From assembly GCA_945910005.1 (NCBI GenBank), contig OX246741.1, forward strand, positions 1,474,001 to 1,538,000: a stretch of DNA of 64,000 bases. Direction: 5' to 3'. Position 1 is the first letter of the stretch. Every line of letters starts with the position of its first letter. This DNA is from Isoperla grammatica (Eukaryota; Arthropoda; Insecta; Plecoptera; Perlodidae). Below the pieces are notes generated by a model that was not told where the DNA came from, did not search any database, and saw only the letters and a list, made by a program, of their open reading frames with translations. Both the position numbers and the translations under genes were made by a program. This document shows, piece by piece, positions 45,701 to 60,700 of this stretch.

Positions 45701-48700
45701 CTTCACGATTTACCTGCGTATAACTGTGGACCAATCACCAGTGACGTAAGTAAATCCCAACGATTATGTGTCATGCACTACTCGTTACAGGGCTGAAATG
45801 TGCTTAAGACTTTACTGCCCTGAAGAAGAGAGAGGGGGTTGATTATTCAAACCTGAATGCATAAAATTACATCTTTTCAGTGTCGCAGACTTTGATAAAA
45901 TATGAAAACATGTTATTGAAGTCCCTCGTCGCAGGACCTTTAGTCGCACTAATAGTGAGATGACAAGCCAGATGCAAATCGCAGCGTTTCTGAGGGATGT
46001 CTTATTAACATATTTATTAGCATGTTAATCAGATTAGTGTTGAGAGGGATCGACGTTGTTAGCCTGGGCGCTGGGTAGGCCCAACTCGCCCTTCAGTAGC
46101 TCGGCTGGCAGAGGTGGTGCTTGGGTAATAGAATTGACGGAGAAATTAGTTAACACATGTGATCATACGCGCGAAAAATGCTTGAAGGGATCTGTTGTAT
46201 AAGTCTTAATAATACTGAAGGATTACTCAATTAGTTCTTGACCTTACTAGTCCCCTAATCTCATACCTGATCTAATGTCTCTCTCATGCACGCTGTTTTA
46301 AAACAAACAACAGATTACTGGCGTCTTTTCAAGGCGGTCTTCTACTTTGTGGTGTGCACACGCCTCATTATTCACGCCAGCTGTTCTAAGAATTTCCAGG
46401 TAATCAACTAAATTCGTAAATTGTCTATAATTGTCCTGTTTCAAGTAAACGGTTACGTCAAAAGAAAATGCTGACATTTGATTGGCCAGTGCTTCGCTCA
46501 TCTATGACGTCAGCATCCACGAGGTTGCTGTGGAACGAATATATTCATTTAGTACGCGAGCAATGTCCTGTGTATGAGTGAATCTGCGACTCATGTGAAC
46601 CGGTTGGTAGCTGAAGTCCCTCACAGAAGCGCTTGTTGCATCGTAGAACAATGTGTAAGTTTGTTAATAGAAATTAAACGAGTTATGTTTGAAAAATGGT
46701 AATTATGTTCGTGAACTTTGTAGATGTAGATACTATGACTGACGTTGAACATGGACTATCTCTGTTAGAGCTTCGCCACCCCGATCGGTAACATTAGGGG
46801 TCGTAAAACTAAGAAGATATTGCAGAAAGAGATTAGCAAAACATTATAAATGAAATAGAATATAATTATGAACACCATACAAATTGTTTAATAGTAAAAA
46901 CTTAATTTTATTACTCGAAATGTTCAATGGCAAAAATACATTGTTGAGTTCTTATTGAATTAAAATAGGGCTTTATTAATGTCGGCCTTTGAGTAATAGA
47001 TGGCCAGATGTACTTTACGTCGTGTGAAAGAGAACCTGTTACATTTTATGAATGCAATATTAACTACAGGCAGGATATAACACAGGAATTATTATAAATT
47101 AAAATGGCTGACTTAACTTTCCGAAGATAATTAACACTTTTTATTACAATTTGGACAACTAAAAAAATAGTGGTGAAGAAAAACTGTCAAGAAGAAGACA
47201 TTTGGTTTGAAATTTTCTGAATAATATAACTCATAAAAAAAAACGTTATCTTTTAATCGCTGATCATCTCCTGAAGTTCCCCCGTTAAAATGGAGGAATA
47301 TAAAACATTCCACTGGGTATTATAAAACATGATATACTTGCTAAGTACTCATTTTTCCCTAGTTCTTATAAATTTAGCAAATATAGCCGGAGATTCTGAG
47401 CTTAGTTCTCAGTCGGGGCCGATTTTATTACAATTGCTGTAGCTCCATAAAATATATTATATACATGACAGAAAAAAAACATACATTTGTATTTATGTTT
47501 ATGTATAAAGATACAAAAACTGTTTTCAGAGGGGGGCATTAAAGCATTTATGAAGTGTTTTGTTGCTGACGGCTCCAGTCCCCAATTACACGAACACAGG
47601 TATCCCATTAGTGAGTTTCTAAAGTTACAACACCAGCCGAACCGGGAATCGAATCCTAGATATTCTGCATTAGTTGCAGGAATAAACCCCCAAGCCCAAC
47701 GGGTGTGACACAATCATGTGTGTGTGTGCATTGTTTTGAAGTTATCCATCATAATATTAATAATACGTTACATCCATCCGTGAGATATACACGAAAATCC
47801 ACTCTACAAGTCTAAAAGAGTGAAAACCCACCTTTTGTGGGTTTCACATTTTCGCTTTAGATTGTACCACATAAATATAAGGTTCATGAAGTCGTTCTTC
47901 TCAAATATTCGTGGGTGTAAGATAAGATTGAACTGCGATGACTGAACCATAACATTATGACCGCACAGTTTGTCACGCAACCGCAATCTACTGTTCAGTT
48001 TGCCACATGGTAATCAACAATCACAGCAAATCATTATACTATATGAACGTTATCATGTAGCCCGGGAAACTCAATCTGAAATATCACTGGTTCGAAGCGC
48101 CGGAGGTCCTTACACGATAATATATACAGTATGTTGAAATGCCTCAACATATATAGTTATTAGCAGAGTTAGGATTTAATTGACCTTTGAAAGTGACAAA
48201 TAGACAAATATGTTATCTCCCAGAGAAATGGGTGCTCTATTTATAAATGTTTCTTTGTTTCGATAATTAAACAAATCCGGTTTTAAATGTTAATAAAAAT
48301 GATGGAAAAAATTGAAATGTGACTGGCAACATTACATAATTAAGAATATTTGAAAAATGGAAATATAATTTTATTGAATATAATATTGAATCAAATATGA
48401 ACTATTCATATTTGAAATATCGATCTTTGATTGGTTATCGCTCACTCGTCGAAGGTGGTCGAAGCCTACAGGGTTGGTTTAGTCACTTTAAATTAAAGTC
48501 CCTCACTGCAAATCAGTTAAGTTACTGAGTGGGTAGACTCTGAATGTGAATTCATTTTTATTTTTTATTTACTCATAGAAGTGCCCTAGAATCCTGGTGG
48601 CTATAGCACCCCCTGAACTAACTTAAGTTGGAAACAGGAGCCATATATATATATATATATAAAAATATTCATAAAAGAGCACCACATTTTCTAGGAGAGA

Positions 48701-51700
48701 AGACAATATTTCATTTTATTTTGTGAAAATTTAAAGGTATTTGCTATTTTAACACACAAGTCGGGAGTTTCGCAGGCTAGCTCGACGCTGGTCACCTCAG
48801 ACCGCGGAAGATATCAGGAATAGCCCCTGCAGAAGTCACTTCTCACTTCTGTATGTATTATGGTCTCCAAAGAGCGATACGGACAGATCATAGCTCACAG
48901 GAACCGCTCATCAACACAAGTGGGTATTTAATAAACTCATAGAGGATGTCGTAGTTTTTTGCTCGCCGCGCTGTTGGTGAGCGATGCGGGTGATCGAGTG
49001 AATTGATTGTCGGCCCGACAGTCATGTCAAGTAGGTTGCATATATTGACTGTCGGCCTCAACACTACAGTCATGTCATGCTGGTTGCATATATTGACTGA
49101 CTGTCGGCCTTAACACTATCGTCATGTCATGCAGGTTGCATATATTGACTGACTGTCGGCCTTAGCACTATAGTCATGTCATGCAGGTTGCATATATAAG
49201 TTGTTGCAAAGGAAATATTTTATCATCATCAAAGATTCAGGGGATGAAACCTATATACTAATTAAGCTATGACTGGTCTTATTCTAACCTGAAAGAATAT
49301 CTGAACATAAGTTCAACAATAACAAAAACATTTTTGATTTTGGAGAGATTTTGAATGTAGAAAACTCATGCGCAGGTATAAAAGGCAAAAAAAGACGCAA
49401 TAGCACTGCCATGCAAATTAAAATAAATTCTACATCAGTATTGTCTATCTACTCAGATATACAATAACCACTTTTTAGTGGGAGGTTGGGGGGGGGGGGT
49501 TATTATAGCATTTATTATGTGTTTCGTAGCTATGACAGCTCCTAAGAGACGGTTTACATGTACACTAAAAACCTCAAACAACAAAATGTGCATAACTTAG
49601 TTGTACTTCCCGCCATTGTTCAATAAAATAATGATTGTGCACAGCTTAGATGTTTTGTTGTCACTGTAACTTCACACATTTCCACCTCCAGTACTTATCG
49701 AGGCGTCTCCGTTTCACTTCATTGTGAACAGACCTCAGTCTCCACTTCTATAAACCCTACCTATAGCGTAATAGACAGAGCTTTACCAAAGTTTCTGTTG
49801 AAGGATGGTTTTGACATTTCCCCATCAAGACTGTTGATGAAAAGGATTCTGGTGACGTTTCGATCTCTATGCTAAAACGATGATCGCAGCCGAACGTAGA
49901 GTCAACACTACTCGTGGCTTTATTCTGGGTGGGTCTATATCTATACACACACGTGGTGGGTGCACTTTTGATTACACTGCCTCACAGTGGCGGGTCTAGG
50001 CTCCAGCCCTGGGAGGGGCGGGCTAAGACAATTAACTGATAACCCCCTTTCTATTCTTCATCTAGTGCTTTACCCCCCCTCCCCAAACAACGCCAAATAA
50101 TGGATATCGAATAAGTTGGGCGAATGCGAAAATAGATAATATTTTTATGTTCGAGTATAATTTGCTCAAGATTAGAGGTAGATTAACTTTAAATCTATTT
50201 TTACGGACGTACGTTAACAAGTATTCAATTGTTTTGTTATTTTATGACTATAGTTTGGCATACTTTAAACGGAAAATCACGCTCGTACAAGGTTGTACCA
50301 CCGCCTTGAATATCCAACAACATTTTATACAATGGTGACGAAGTTGGTGAATTGGGACCTTGTGTGATAGTTGGATATTGAGTGAGGAATGTATGAGGTA
50401 CGAGTGAGTAAACTTCCACGCCCTGAACGTGGTGCAACAGCCGAACAGCGCTAACCGGACCCAGGAGGATGGCCGACTTTCCACGCCAATTGACGACCAA
50501 TTAACGACAGAGCGTAGGGGAGATTCCCTTCAACTTAGTTTACAATCTGTTGCATGCGAGTTTCCCATGTGCAAATCTAATCACAGGAGTAAATCATCTA
50601 TTTAATAGGAGAATGCAGTTAGGATGTAGGAGAGCGAGCGAGGCGACGGATAAGAGAACGTCCTGCATGTTGTTCACTGTTCACAGTAGCAACGTGTGAG
50701 GTGTAGAGAGCGGGCGAGGAGACTGTACAGAGAACGTCCTGCATGTTGTTCACTGTTCACAGTAGCAACGTGTGAGGTGTAGAGAGCGGGCGAGGAGACT
50801 GTACAGAGAACGTCCTGCATGTTGTTCACTGTTCACAGTAGCAACGTGTGAGGTGTAGAGAGCGAGCGAGGCGACTGTACAGAGAACGTCCTGCATGTTG
50901 TTCACTGTTCACAGTAGCAACGTGTGAGGTGTAGAGAGCGAGCGAGGCGACTGTACAGAGAACGTCCTGCATGTTGTTCACTGTTCACAGTAGCAACGTG
51001 TGAGGTGTAGAGAGCGGGCGAGGAGACTGTACAGAGAACGTCCTGCATGTTGTTCACTGTTCACAGTAGCAACGTGTGAGGTGTAGAGAGCGGGCGAGGA
51101 GACTGTACAGAGAACGTCCTGCATGTTGTTCACTGTTCACAGTAGCAACGTGTGAGGTGTAGAGAGCGAGCGAGGCGACTGTACAGAGAACGTCCTGCAT
51201 GTTGTTCACTGTTCACAGTAGCAACGTGTGATGTGTAGAGAGCGAGCGAGGCGACTGTACAGAGAACGTCCTGCATGTTGTTCACTGTTCACAGTAGCAA
51301 CGTGTGATGTGTAGAGAGCGAGCGAGGCGACTGTACAGAGAACGTCCTGCATGTTGTTCACTGTTCACAGTAGCAACGTGTGATGTGTAGAGAGCGAGCG
51401 AGGCGACTGTACAGAGAACGTCCTGCATGTTGTTCACTGTTCACAGTAGCAACGTGTGAGGTGTAGAGAGCGAGCGAGGCGACTGTACAGAGAACGTCCT
51501 GCATGTTGTTCACAGTTCACAGTAGCAACGTGTGATGTGTAGAGAGCGAGCGAGGCGACTGTACAGAGAACGTCCTGCATGTTGTTCACTGTTCACAGTA
51601 GCAACGTGTGAGGTGTAGAGAGCGAGCGAGGCGACTGTACAGAGAACGTCCTGCATGTTGTTCACAGTTCACAGTAGCAACGTGTGATGTGTAGAGAGAG

Positions 51701-54700
51701 GCTGATAACGATGCGCTCAGTTCAATGCAGACACATCGGATTCATGGATAGCACAATAGTAGTAATAATAAATCAGTTTTATTAGGAAATACAAGAAACA
51801 CAAAGTACAATTGGTTTTGTTTACAGAAATTCCTGAGAACAGATATATCTCTTAACTTTCAACTTAACATTATTTCATGACGTAATTGTGGTGATACAGC
51901 AGAATAACTTGGAGTAAAAGAATGAGGGAAAAAAATATTTAAAAAAACCCTCGTTTGAGAGAATAGAACTGACAACTAGTCAATTTTACATTAATTAGCA
52001 ATGGAAGCGTGGTACACTTGCTCTCAATAAGATTAAGATAAGTTGATCATAAGAGGAAACAATAGCAGACAAAAAATAATAAAATAACAATAATATCATA
52101 AATAGTAATATAAATAGATATTTAGCTAGTATATACACAAACTCTAGCTCTAGGAATGATTTATAATAGAATGTGCTTAGTCCGTCTATGTTTGTATCGT
52201 TTATAAGGCAGAGTGAATAAGGTATAGTCACCTATTTTACTTATAAGGTTATTCTCGACATGCTTGGTACACTTGATATAGAACCGTTCAGTTATGTCAT
52301 ATACAAAATCACTTATCGGCCGTAAATTAAAAAAACTATGTAACGTATAAATAGAGGTTCTTTTGGGGAAATTACCTATCATCCTTAAAATTTTGTTTTG
52401 TACTATTTGTATTTTTTTATAGTTCGTAGCACACGTCGAGCTCCATACGGGACACGCATACGTTAACACAGGTATAATGAGCATTGTATATAATAACAGT
52501 TTATTTTTAGTCTTAAGTTTGCTGGATTTGTTTAACATGGGGTATAATTTAGCCACCATAGAAAATGCCTGTTGAATTTTGAGATTTAGGTGATGCGTGA
52601 AATTGAGTTTCGAGTCCATATGAAGGCCAAGATACTTTGCGACGTTTGCCCAGGGTATTGTTTGATTTTGGATTACAATTTGTGGCTTATTCATTGGTCT
52701 TCTTTTTGTGAACAGGATTGCTGTTGTTTTTTGAGCATTGACTTTGATTTTCCATTAGTGGAAGTGATGTTTGAGTTCGTTGAAAGCAGCTTCTAGTCTT
52801 CGTGCGATGGCGCCTGGGCGAAATGATGAAGTTATGAGTGCTGTATCGTCTGCGAATACACTAAGTATAATATTTTTCATGCGTGGTATGTCGTTGATGT
52901 AAAGGGAAAATAGGACTGGTCCCAATAACGAGCCCTGTGGTACTCCAGCTGTAGTGCTTCGGATGCTTGACTTGGCGTGGTTAACATTAACGTAAAAAGT
53001 TCTTTCCTTAAGATATGATTGAATGATAGCGATTAGATACGTAGGAAATTTTAGGGAAATTAGTTTATATATAAGGCCTTGGTGCCATACAGTATCAAAG
53101 GCTTTCTCGATGTCTAGTAGAATCATGCCTGTGTGTTTCTTTAAATTAAAATTGTCTGTGACGTGATCAGCAAGTCTCGCAAGCTGTGCCGTTGTAGAAT
53201 GGCCTGCTCGGAATCCAAACTGTTCGGGAATTAATATGTTATTTTGGGAAATGTGCTGGTTTAATCTTGTAAGTATCACTTTCTCCACTACCTTGCTGAG
53301 CGAAGTCAATAAACTAATGGGACGGTAATTTTGAGCATTAGAAGTATTTTTCCCAGGTTTAGGGAAGGAAATAAGTTTTGCCCTCTTCCAGGGAGTAGGA
53401 AAGTGAGAGAGTAATAATACGTGATTAATAAGAATTGTTATTGCGATTATGCACTGCTTCGGTAGATGTTTTAACACGTAGTTAGTTATTTTGTCTTCTC
53501 CGGGCGCTTTTCTGTTCCGGCGATTTCTAATGATGTTCAATACTTCTCGTGGGGAGGCGAGTGGGCAGCTAATGTTGGCTGAAATATCATCGTTGAATTC
53601 TCGGACTATTTTTTGAACCTTCTTTTCGTGAGATCGGTTACTCATGTTTTCATTTTGCATATGTACGCTTTCGAAGTGATCAGCTAGTGCATTAGCTTTG
53701 TCTTCGTGTTTGTAGACGGTGCCGTGGGGTGTATCCAGTGGTGGTATTGCTTCAGGTTTTCTTGTCATCATTTTTGTTGTTTTCCAGAGCAAACAGTTGT
53801 CCGTGGGTTGTAGCGTTTTTAGGAACGAATTCCATTGGGTGTTTCTCCACTGATAGATATCATTTTTAATGTTCTGATGTAGTTGGTTTAGTTTTTGTTT
53901 TGTATGGGGGTCTCTGTGTTGCTGCCATAAGCGTCGCCATTTATTTCTCACTTTTATCTTCGCGCGTATTATGTTTGGCAACTCACTGAACTTTGTCGTC
54001 ATCGGTACTTTTGGTATCGCCATGTCCATAGCGTTTTTTATTGAATCACTTAACAGATTAGCAAACCTGTCAATCTCGTTCCCATTTTTTAACTTTGGGT
54101 TTATAGGTATGTCTTTAATAATTTCCTCGCGAAACAATTTCCAGACAATAGTAGTATTTTTAAGTGGAAACAACACGATTTGTTAAATGCGAGGAACCTA
54201 CTGCACAAGCATTCTCGAATCCGCAAATGCTTCCCTCATGACTGTTGCTGATTACGTGATCTACACCTCGATATAATATGGTATTTAAGATTACCCATCA
54301 CCACAAAAACACACTTTTGCGAAAGGCTGGCAACATAAATGCGGACTATTTCGTTGTTTCTGAATCAAAGTAGATGGAATTGACTTGTGTTCCTGTGTTT
54401 TGCCGTGAACGACTGGGGGATAAATAATCACAGTATTTATAGCCAGGGTTTTGAATGTACATTTTGTATTCGTACTTGGTTTCGTTAATAAGAGGTGGCG
54501 GGGGTGGGGGTGGGGTGTAACCATTAAGTTAGCCCCCCGCCCCCATTGATTTTAACTGTATTGAATAATTTACAATGGTGGTAGATTGGAAAACTTTGGG
54601 GAGAATATTTCCTTTCGTTCCTCGTGGACGAGCTCGCTTATCAACGCGTCACACAGACGGTTTTCCTAGTTTGACTGTACTTCATAAAACATACTGTTTA

Positions 54701-57700
54701 AAAAAAGGAATTTTAAGAAAATCGATTACTATCATTTACCATTGTTTCATGCGTAAGTGCACACCTGGCTAATAAAAAATGTATTCATAAAAGTAGTTTC
54801 TATTGACATGACGGTCGTTCAACTAGCATGATAGTTTCCTCGGTTGATATTCACACCAATATTGTGGACAGGATCTATGTTAATTGCAGAACAACTTGAC
54901 GATATTAATTGCTCGCACGCAACAAAGTTCCAAGCTAAATCACATCTGAGACTGAGACCGATGATTGGTCATTTACATCCGCGCTCATCGAGCCCTGCGC
55001 ACTCATGTCCAAAGAGCTTAGTTTACTGAAACTGAACTGCCCTAGGGAACTGAGTTCACTGGAATTGCTGCATACCCGTTGGATTACAGACGGACCTAAT
55101 TAGGCGTATCTATACCTTTGACGCTTTCAAGGCATTAGGCAGGCATTAGTTGATGAGGTGTTCATTGTAGATATATCGCCATTATAGTTCTCACTCAATT
55201 GTCAATTCTATTGATATTATTTCAAAATCAGGTGTCCTTGAAGTATTGGGTAACGGGTACGTCCACCATTACAGCGTTCTCCCCAAGTTGGCCCCGGTCG
55301 ATTAGCATTGTTGAGTGTTTTACAAAAGGTTTGCGAGTTGTCTTCTAACGCACGAAAGATGAGGACTATGTCGCGTTGCACGTGACAATAAAAGGAATGC
55401 GTTAGTGGTGACCCTAGGTAACGTCTCATGTCATAGGTCGCCGAGCGGTGACCCTGGGTGACGTGCGAGGGTTGCAAGGCAATGAGAAGAGCGCCGAGGC
55501 AAAGCAATGGGGCGGAAATATATCCTCAACAGGACAAGTGTCGATACATTTACACGACAGTGAACTTTCCAACCAAACTGAACCCGTTCATTGTTTCCAA
55601 ACAGGTGATTTGATGTTCAATGGTCTATATAATAATAAATTGTCGTATAGGAATACCTGTTATAGGGTGCACACCAGCTTCACCTGATGTAAGCATGTGT
55701 TAATCTATGTGGTATATCAAGTGAGAGACAATTAAAAGTTCAAACATACGAGGTGCAAATGAATATGGTTGGATAGGGAAGATAAATGTCCTGATTACTG
55801 ATAGTGATTGAGAGGAAAAGTAGGAAGAGAGAATCGGCACAAGAAGGACAAACAAATGAAGAAGAGTTAAGGAATCGGTAAAAAATGAAACATTTGAGTT
55901 ATAGATGGAGAATAATTGCATACCACAAGTGTCCCTAATTTCTCCATTAATTCCTAATCACCTTATAACACGGTGAGGAATATATCTGTAGACAACGACG
56001 TGAATCAAGAACAGAGCCAAATGAGTCTTGTAGTGAGAGAGGCATTCTACGATTACGAAATATATAAACAGTTGTCAAATCAATACTGTAATATTATGTA
56101 TCTTCCCTTCCCTTCAAAACAAGCAGCATGTTGTGGATATTGTTATATCCTGCCTCAGTCCTTGTTATTAGATACTACAGTGTTGGCAATACTGTTGTCC
56201 TCCGCTAATAACACTAATAACAGCAGTTTGATACCATAGACGTTGGTGTCACGCAAAGCAATAACAATCTTATAACAGGGCCACAATGAGACACTTTCCT
56301 TTGAAAACAACACTTTCCGACCATGATGTGGTTTTAGAAATATAAATACTTCTTGTCTTTTGTTTCGCGATACGCTACGAGATATACATCTCTAGGATTG
56401 TCAGCGATATTACAAGATATTTTAGAAACATAATGGTGTATGCTTGAATTACGTTTTACTTAACTAATAATCTAATAATGAAAATGTGTTTGAGTTTAAA
56501 AGGAGGTTTCATAATAATAAACCAAGGATATACATGTGTTTCGAACACGCAAAACGAAAACCACTTACTACAATGATTTAGTAAAAACGTACAGTATAAA
56601 GCACGTGTTATAAAATCCGTCATAACCGACGCTTTTGAACATAATTATTACCAGCTTTATTACTTTTAGGTTCTAATGAATGTCGTAAACTATTTAAGGC
56701 ATTTAGCATAACTTCTCATTTGTGGGATTAAAACTCAATAAATTAACGTTGATTGTAAAAATGAAGCCGAAAAAGTGATTAACGTTTTATAGATGTCTAT
56801 GAAAGCTATGGCAGCCTCTGTTCAAGATGTTTTACGTTCAAAAGTTATTTTACGAGATTAACCCCATACTTAACTAAATAAGCTATTGAATTTTTACAAT
56901 TAGTCTGTAAAATGTTTCAATAAAATACGTTTGAGCGTAATGAGCATGACTCATAACAGTGCGTGAATAAGCCGAACATATTTGAAATGAGCTGTGCATG
57001 TATTAAAGCACTTTAGAACCCATCGTTTGTGGCCCGGGTTAATGATATTATAAAATTGTGAAATACTATTTTTTTGCGTGTTTTCCAAAATGTCATCGAG
57101 CACAGGTTTCTCCTTTCTAAGCTCTTTATTTATTATTTATCTAATACAGGATATACGTCCCAAATACATTAGATATAATAAAGATATGCCATATAGGTCT
57201 ATGCTTATAAATAAACAGGTACACACATAATACACAATAGCAAGGTTAATCAAATTAACCGTAGTCAACACAGGGCAGGCAGATTAAGACAATAACAATT
57301 TAAAACGTAAACAGACAATGATTAAAACAATAACAATATAAAACATACACAGACAATGACAACAACCAAATTAAAACAATCTCAGCTAAGCAGAATCTTG
57401 CTACATTTTAATTTAAACAATAAAAACCAAAAAATAAAAACCATAAAACGAACACAACGATAAACATGTGTTCATACTCACGCTATCATTATAACCCACA
57501 TTTTAAAATGAATTTTACATTAAGAACATACATTGGATCTAGCAATACGTTTGTGGAACTATTACATAATTCTACATATTCTCATGTGACCATGTGTACA
57601 ATTGTTGTTTCTATTAATACATTTACATAGTATGTTTATCGTTAGAGGAGTATAACATATAATAGATCTATGCGTGCCCAGACTCATTTCAACATTTCAG

Positions 57701-60700
57701 CAAGGGATGGGCAAAAGCGTGTACTTCACTAAACGTGTACACTGCTGCTGGCAAAGCCGTGTACACGTGTACACGTTTGTGGGGTCCCGCTTTCGAAAAA
57801 AAATTATGTTCTGTCTAGACCGAAAAATTATGTTTTAAAGTGTTGTTCCCGCAAACGGTTTCAAGACGTAATCCAGCGTGTTTCATGGTTCTGACTTCAC
57901 ACATTGCATGAAACCACTCGTCGTCGGCGCAAGCCCTCCGTGGCCGGTCGCACACAGTATAGTATTACACGCGGCGCGTTTATTGTTTCCAGAATAACAG
58001 TAAACGTGTACACGCATTAAAGCGTGTACACGTTTACACGTGTACACTATCCCATCCCTAATTTTCAGCCTTATTTCAGGCTAAAATTAGACAAGGGTCT
58101 GCAACTTTGCCTTTGAAATTTTCCCTCCAAGATCTTTCAGAGTTTTAGTGAAAAGAGGTGTGAGATAGAATCGACTATCGAAGAATATCTATATTTAAAA
58201 CAATTTTGTTTACCTGGAAAAGAAGAGGAGACAAAATGTTGGGTTCCACTGCCGCTATCACCCATTGCGAACAACTGCTGCAAAGCATTGTAGCTTTCTT
58301 CGTCAGTCGGCAGCCCCAGAGGGCTCTCCATTTCCGGTTGACCTTGGCGCGACCTCTGGTGCTCCAGTAGCGACGCCAGTACTTCCTCGTCCGTCGGTAT
58401 CATGTTGTCTTCTAGGGTTGGCAGACTGAGGGCGACTTGCAGGGAGGCCAACAGTAGAACAACTTGCAAGACCGTCTGCAATCAGACAATACATGCGTGT
58501 TATTGTGCGTGTGCGTGGCCTGTGGTTGGTAACATGTGTCGTCAATAGTAGACAAGGTCAGGGCGACTTGCAGGGTGGTTTACATTCGACGTAGACAATG
58601 TAAGTTCAATGTAGACACTCGTGGGTCACGTGCTCACGAGCTGCCACTGTTTCACAATGATAACCTTCACCATCTGCTGAGTTTCTGCATCGCAAATGGT
58701 ATTTTAAATGCAATCTTTGTTAAATGTAATCTTTGCCGAGCGATGAAGACGATAGGGCAATGACTACACTGTCTTCTGTTCTTCTGTGGGTAGTGGCATC
58801 TTTGACCTATTATCTACATTGTATCTACACACTGTTTCTGTGTTCTTTTTTTATAGACAATAACTTTTGAATTGTTGATTCTTTTCTTCCCATCTAAGAA
58901 CTAAGCTACATCAAGATAGACATTTGATGAGATTCCTCCTTTTGTTGTAGTTCATATTATTTAGCGAAGAGCTCATTTGCTCAGTACCTAATCAAGTTAT
59001 GTAGCAGGAAGTGAACTGTTAAAAACAAACTACACTGTTTGTTAAAACATTTCGCAATAGATTTCTGTCACGTATTTATACGCCTACATGTTCCAAGTCA
59101 ACACGAACACTGATTTCGTGAAGCTACAACACAAGTCAACACACACGAAACTTACGATGACGTCATTAGTGGAGGGTTCGTTGATATAAACCAATAGACA
59201 CGTATGTTGGGTCTCAGTTCGGAGTTCTGTGATTGAGACTCAATAGCTTGTTTGTCGGCATCGTAGCCTAGAGCTTTGTCCCTGGCAACCTCTGAGGGAC
59301 GGTACGTTCTTTAAGGCCAGCTTCATTAATTACTTTGTCCGCACCATAAGTTGTGTTTGTTCCTCGATGGCTCAACGCAACACGATTCCAATCTTTTGCT
59401 ACTCACAATAACCCCGCGTCAATTTTATTACCGAGTTCTACTCGGTCAAAATACAGCAAGAGGTAAACTCTGGCATTGATTTCTTAGTAGAGCCATTGAA
59501 CTTTCCTTCAAAACTATCACACAAATAAATGATCCATTATACAAAAAACGCTTTAAAATGAAGTAAATACAATAATTGCGTTATTGTTGTAACGATCTGC
59601 AATAATTATGTAGTGTGACATACGTGAAACGTTGTTAATAAAAGATTAAATCTAAAAAGAGGTCAGAGAAATGTTACGTTTAAATTTGTCTGTAATGACA
59701 CGGAATGAGTAGGGCCTAAACATAATATCGTGCTAGTTTCCTCTACTAATTGGGTTTCCACTGAAAAGTGTTGACGTATAACGAAAAGGCCTCTTTGGTG
59801 GCGGTGCCGGGTCAGCGTTTAGAACAGATAATTATCCACTTTTACTGAAACACGCGCGGCCATAACTGTTCCCAGAACAAGCTAAATAAACATACATTTT
59901 ATACATTATACTTCAATACGATATTAACGAACTAACCGTAAAATATCTGTGTACAATGAAGTTATTGTATTAAGTATTTCTTATTGGTTTAAGTGCCAAC
60001 TTGAAATTAGATTCAAAACAAGTTAGAGTTTTGTAGGTGTTCGCACTGTCCCAACTACTGATTCATATGTTTCGTATTTGAAATATCGATCTTTGATTGG
60101 TTATCGCTCACTCGTCGATGGTGTTCGGAGCCTACAGGGTTGGTTTAGTCGCTATAATTTAAGTCCCCCACTGAAAATCAGTTTCGTTACTGAGTGGGTA
60201 GAAATTCATAGTCGGCCCCTACACCTAGGGGCACCCATTGTTGCTATGGATTTGTTCTGTTTATGGGAAATAACATGGAAACAACTGTTACCTTGGTAAC
60301 AATGGGCGCCCCTAGGTGTAGGGGCCGACTATGAATTCCAACCTTATTTATTTATTTATTTATTTATTTATCAAGACTCATGATGCTTGACAAACTGTTT
60401 CGCCTAACTTAGTTTAAGTTAGGCAGCCTAACGCCTGTTAATGGCCGCAGTTTGAACAAGGTATATCGGTCAAGCAAGTGACCTGATTATTGTACTTAGA
60501 TATCGAAACCAAATATTAACGAGACTATTTCAATATCCAGCGAGAAGGAAACTCAAGTCATTGTTCCAACTTGTTTACTCTCACCTAGTCTACGTACAAC
60601 TCTGTCTGCCCCTCAGGCTAGTGAGCTCAGTAACATAACGAGGTGCTTGAGTCTCTGGAGTGATGAAGACAACATAGAGACAAGCGGTGTTGCCAGGTTG

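Noticed and set aside
58137..58481. Secreted 114-aa protein starting at 58481
   Set aside because: The first codon there is TTG, directly at a splice acceptor, and the frame beyond 58214 lies in an intron. It is exon 2 of the neuropeptide precursor.
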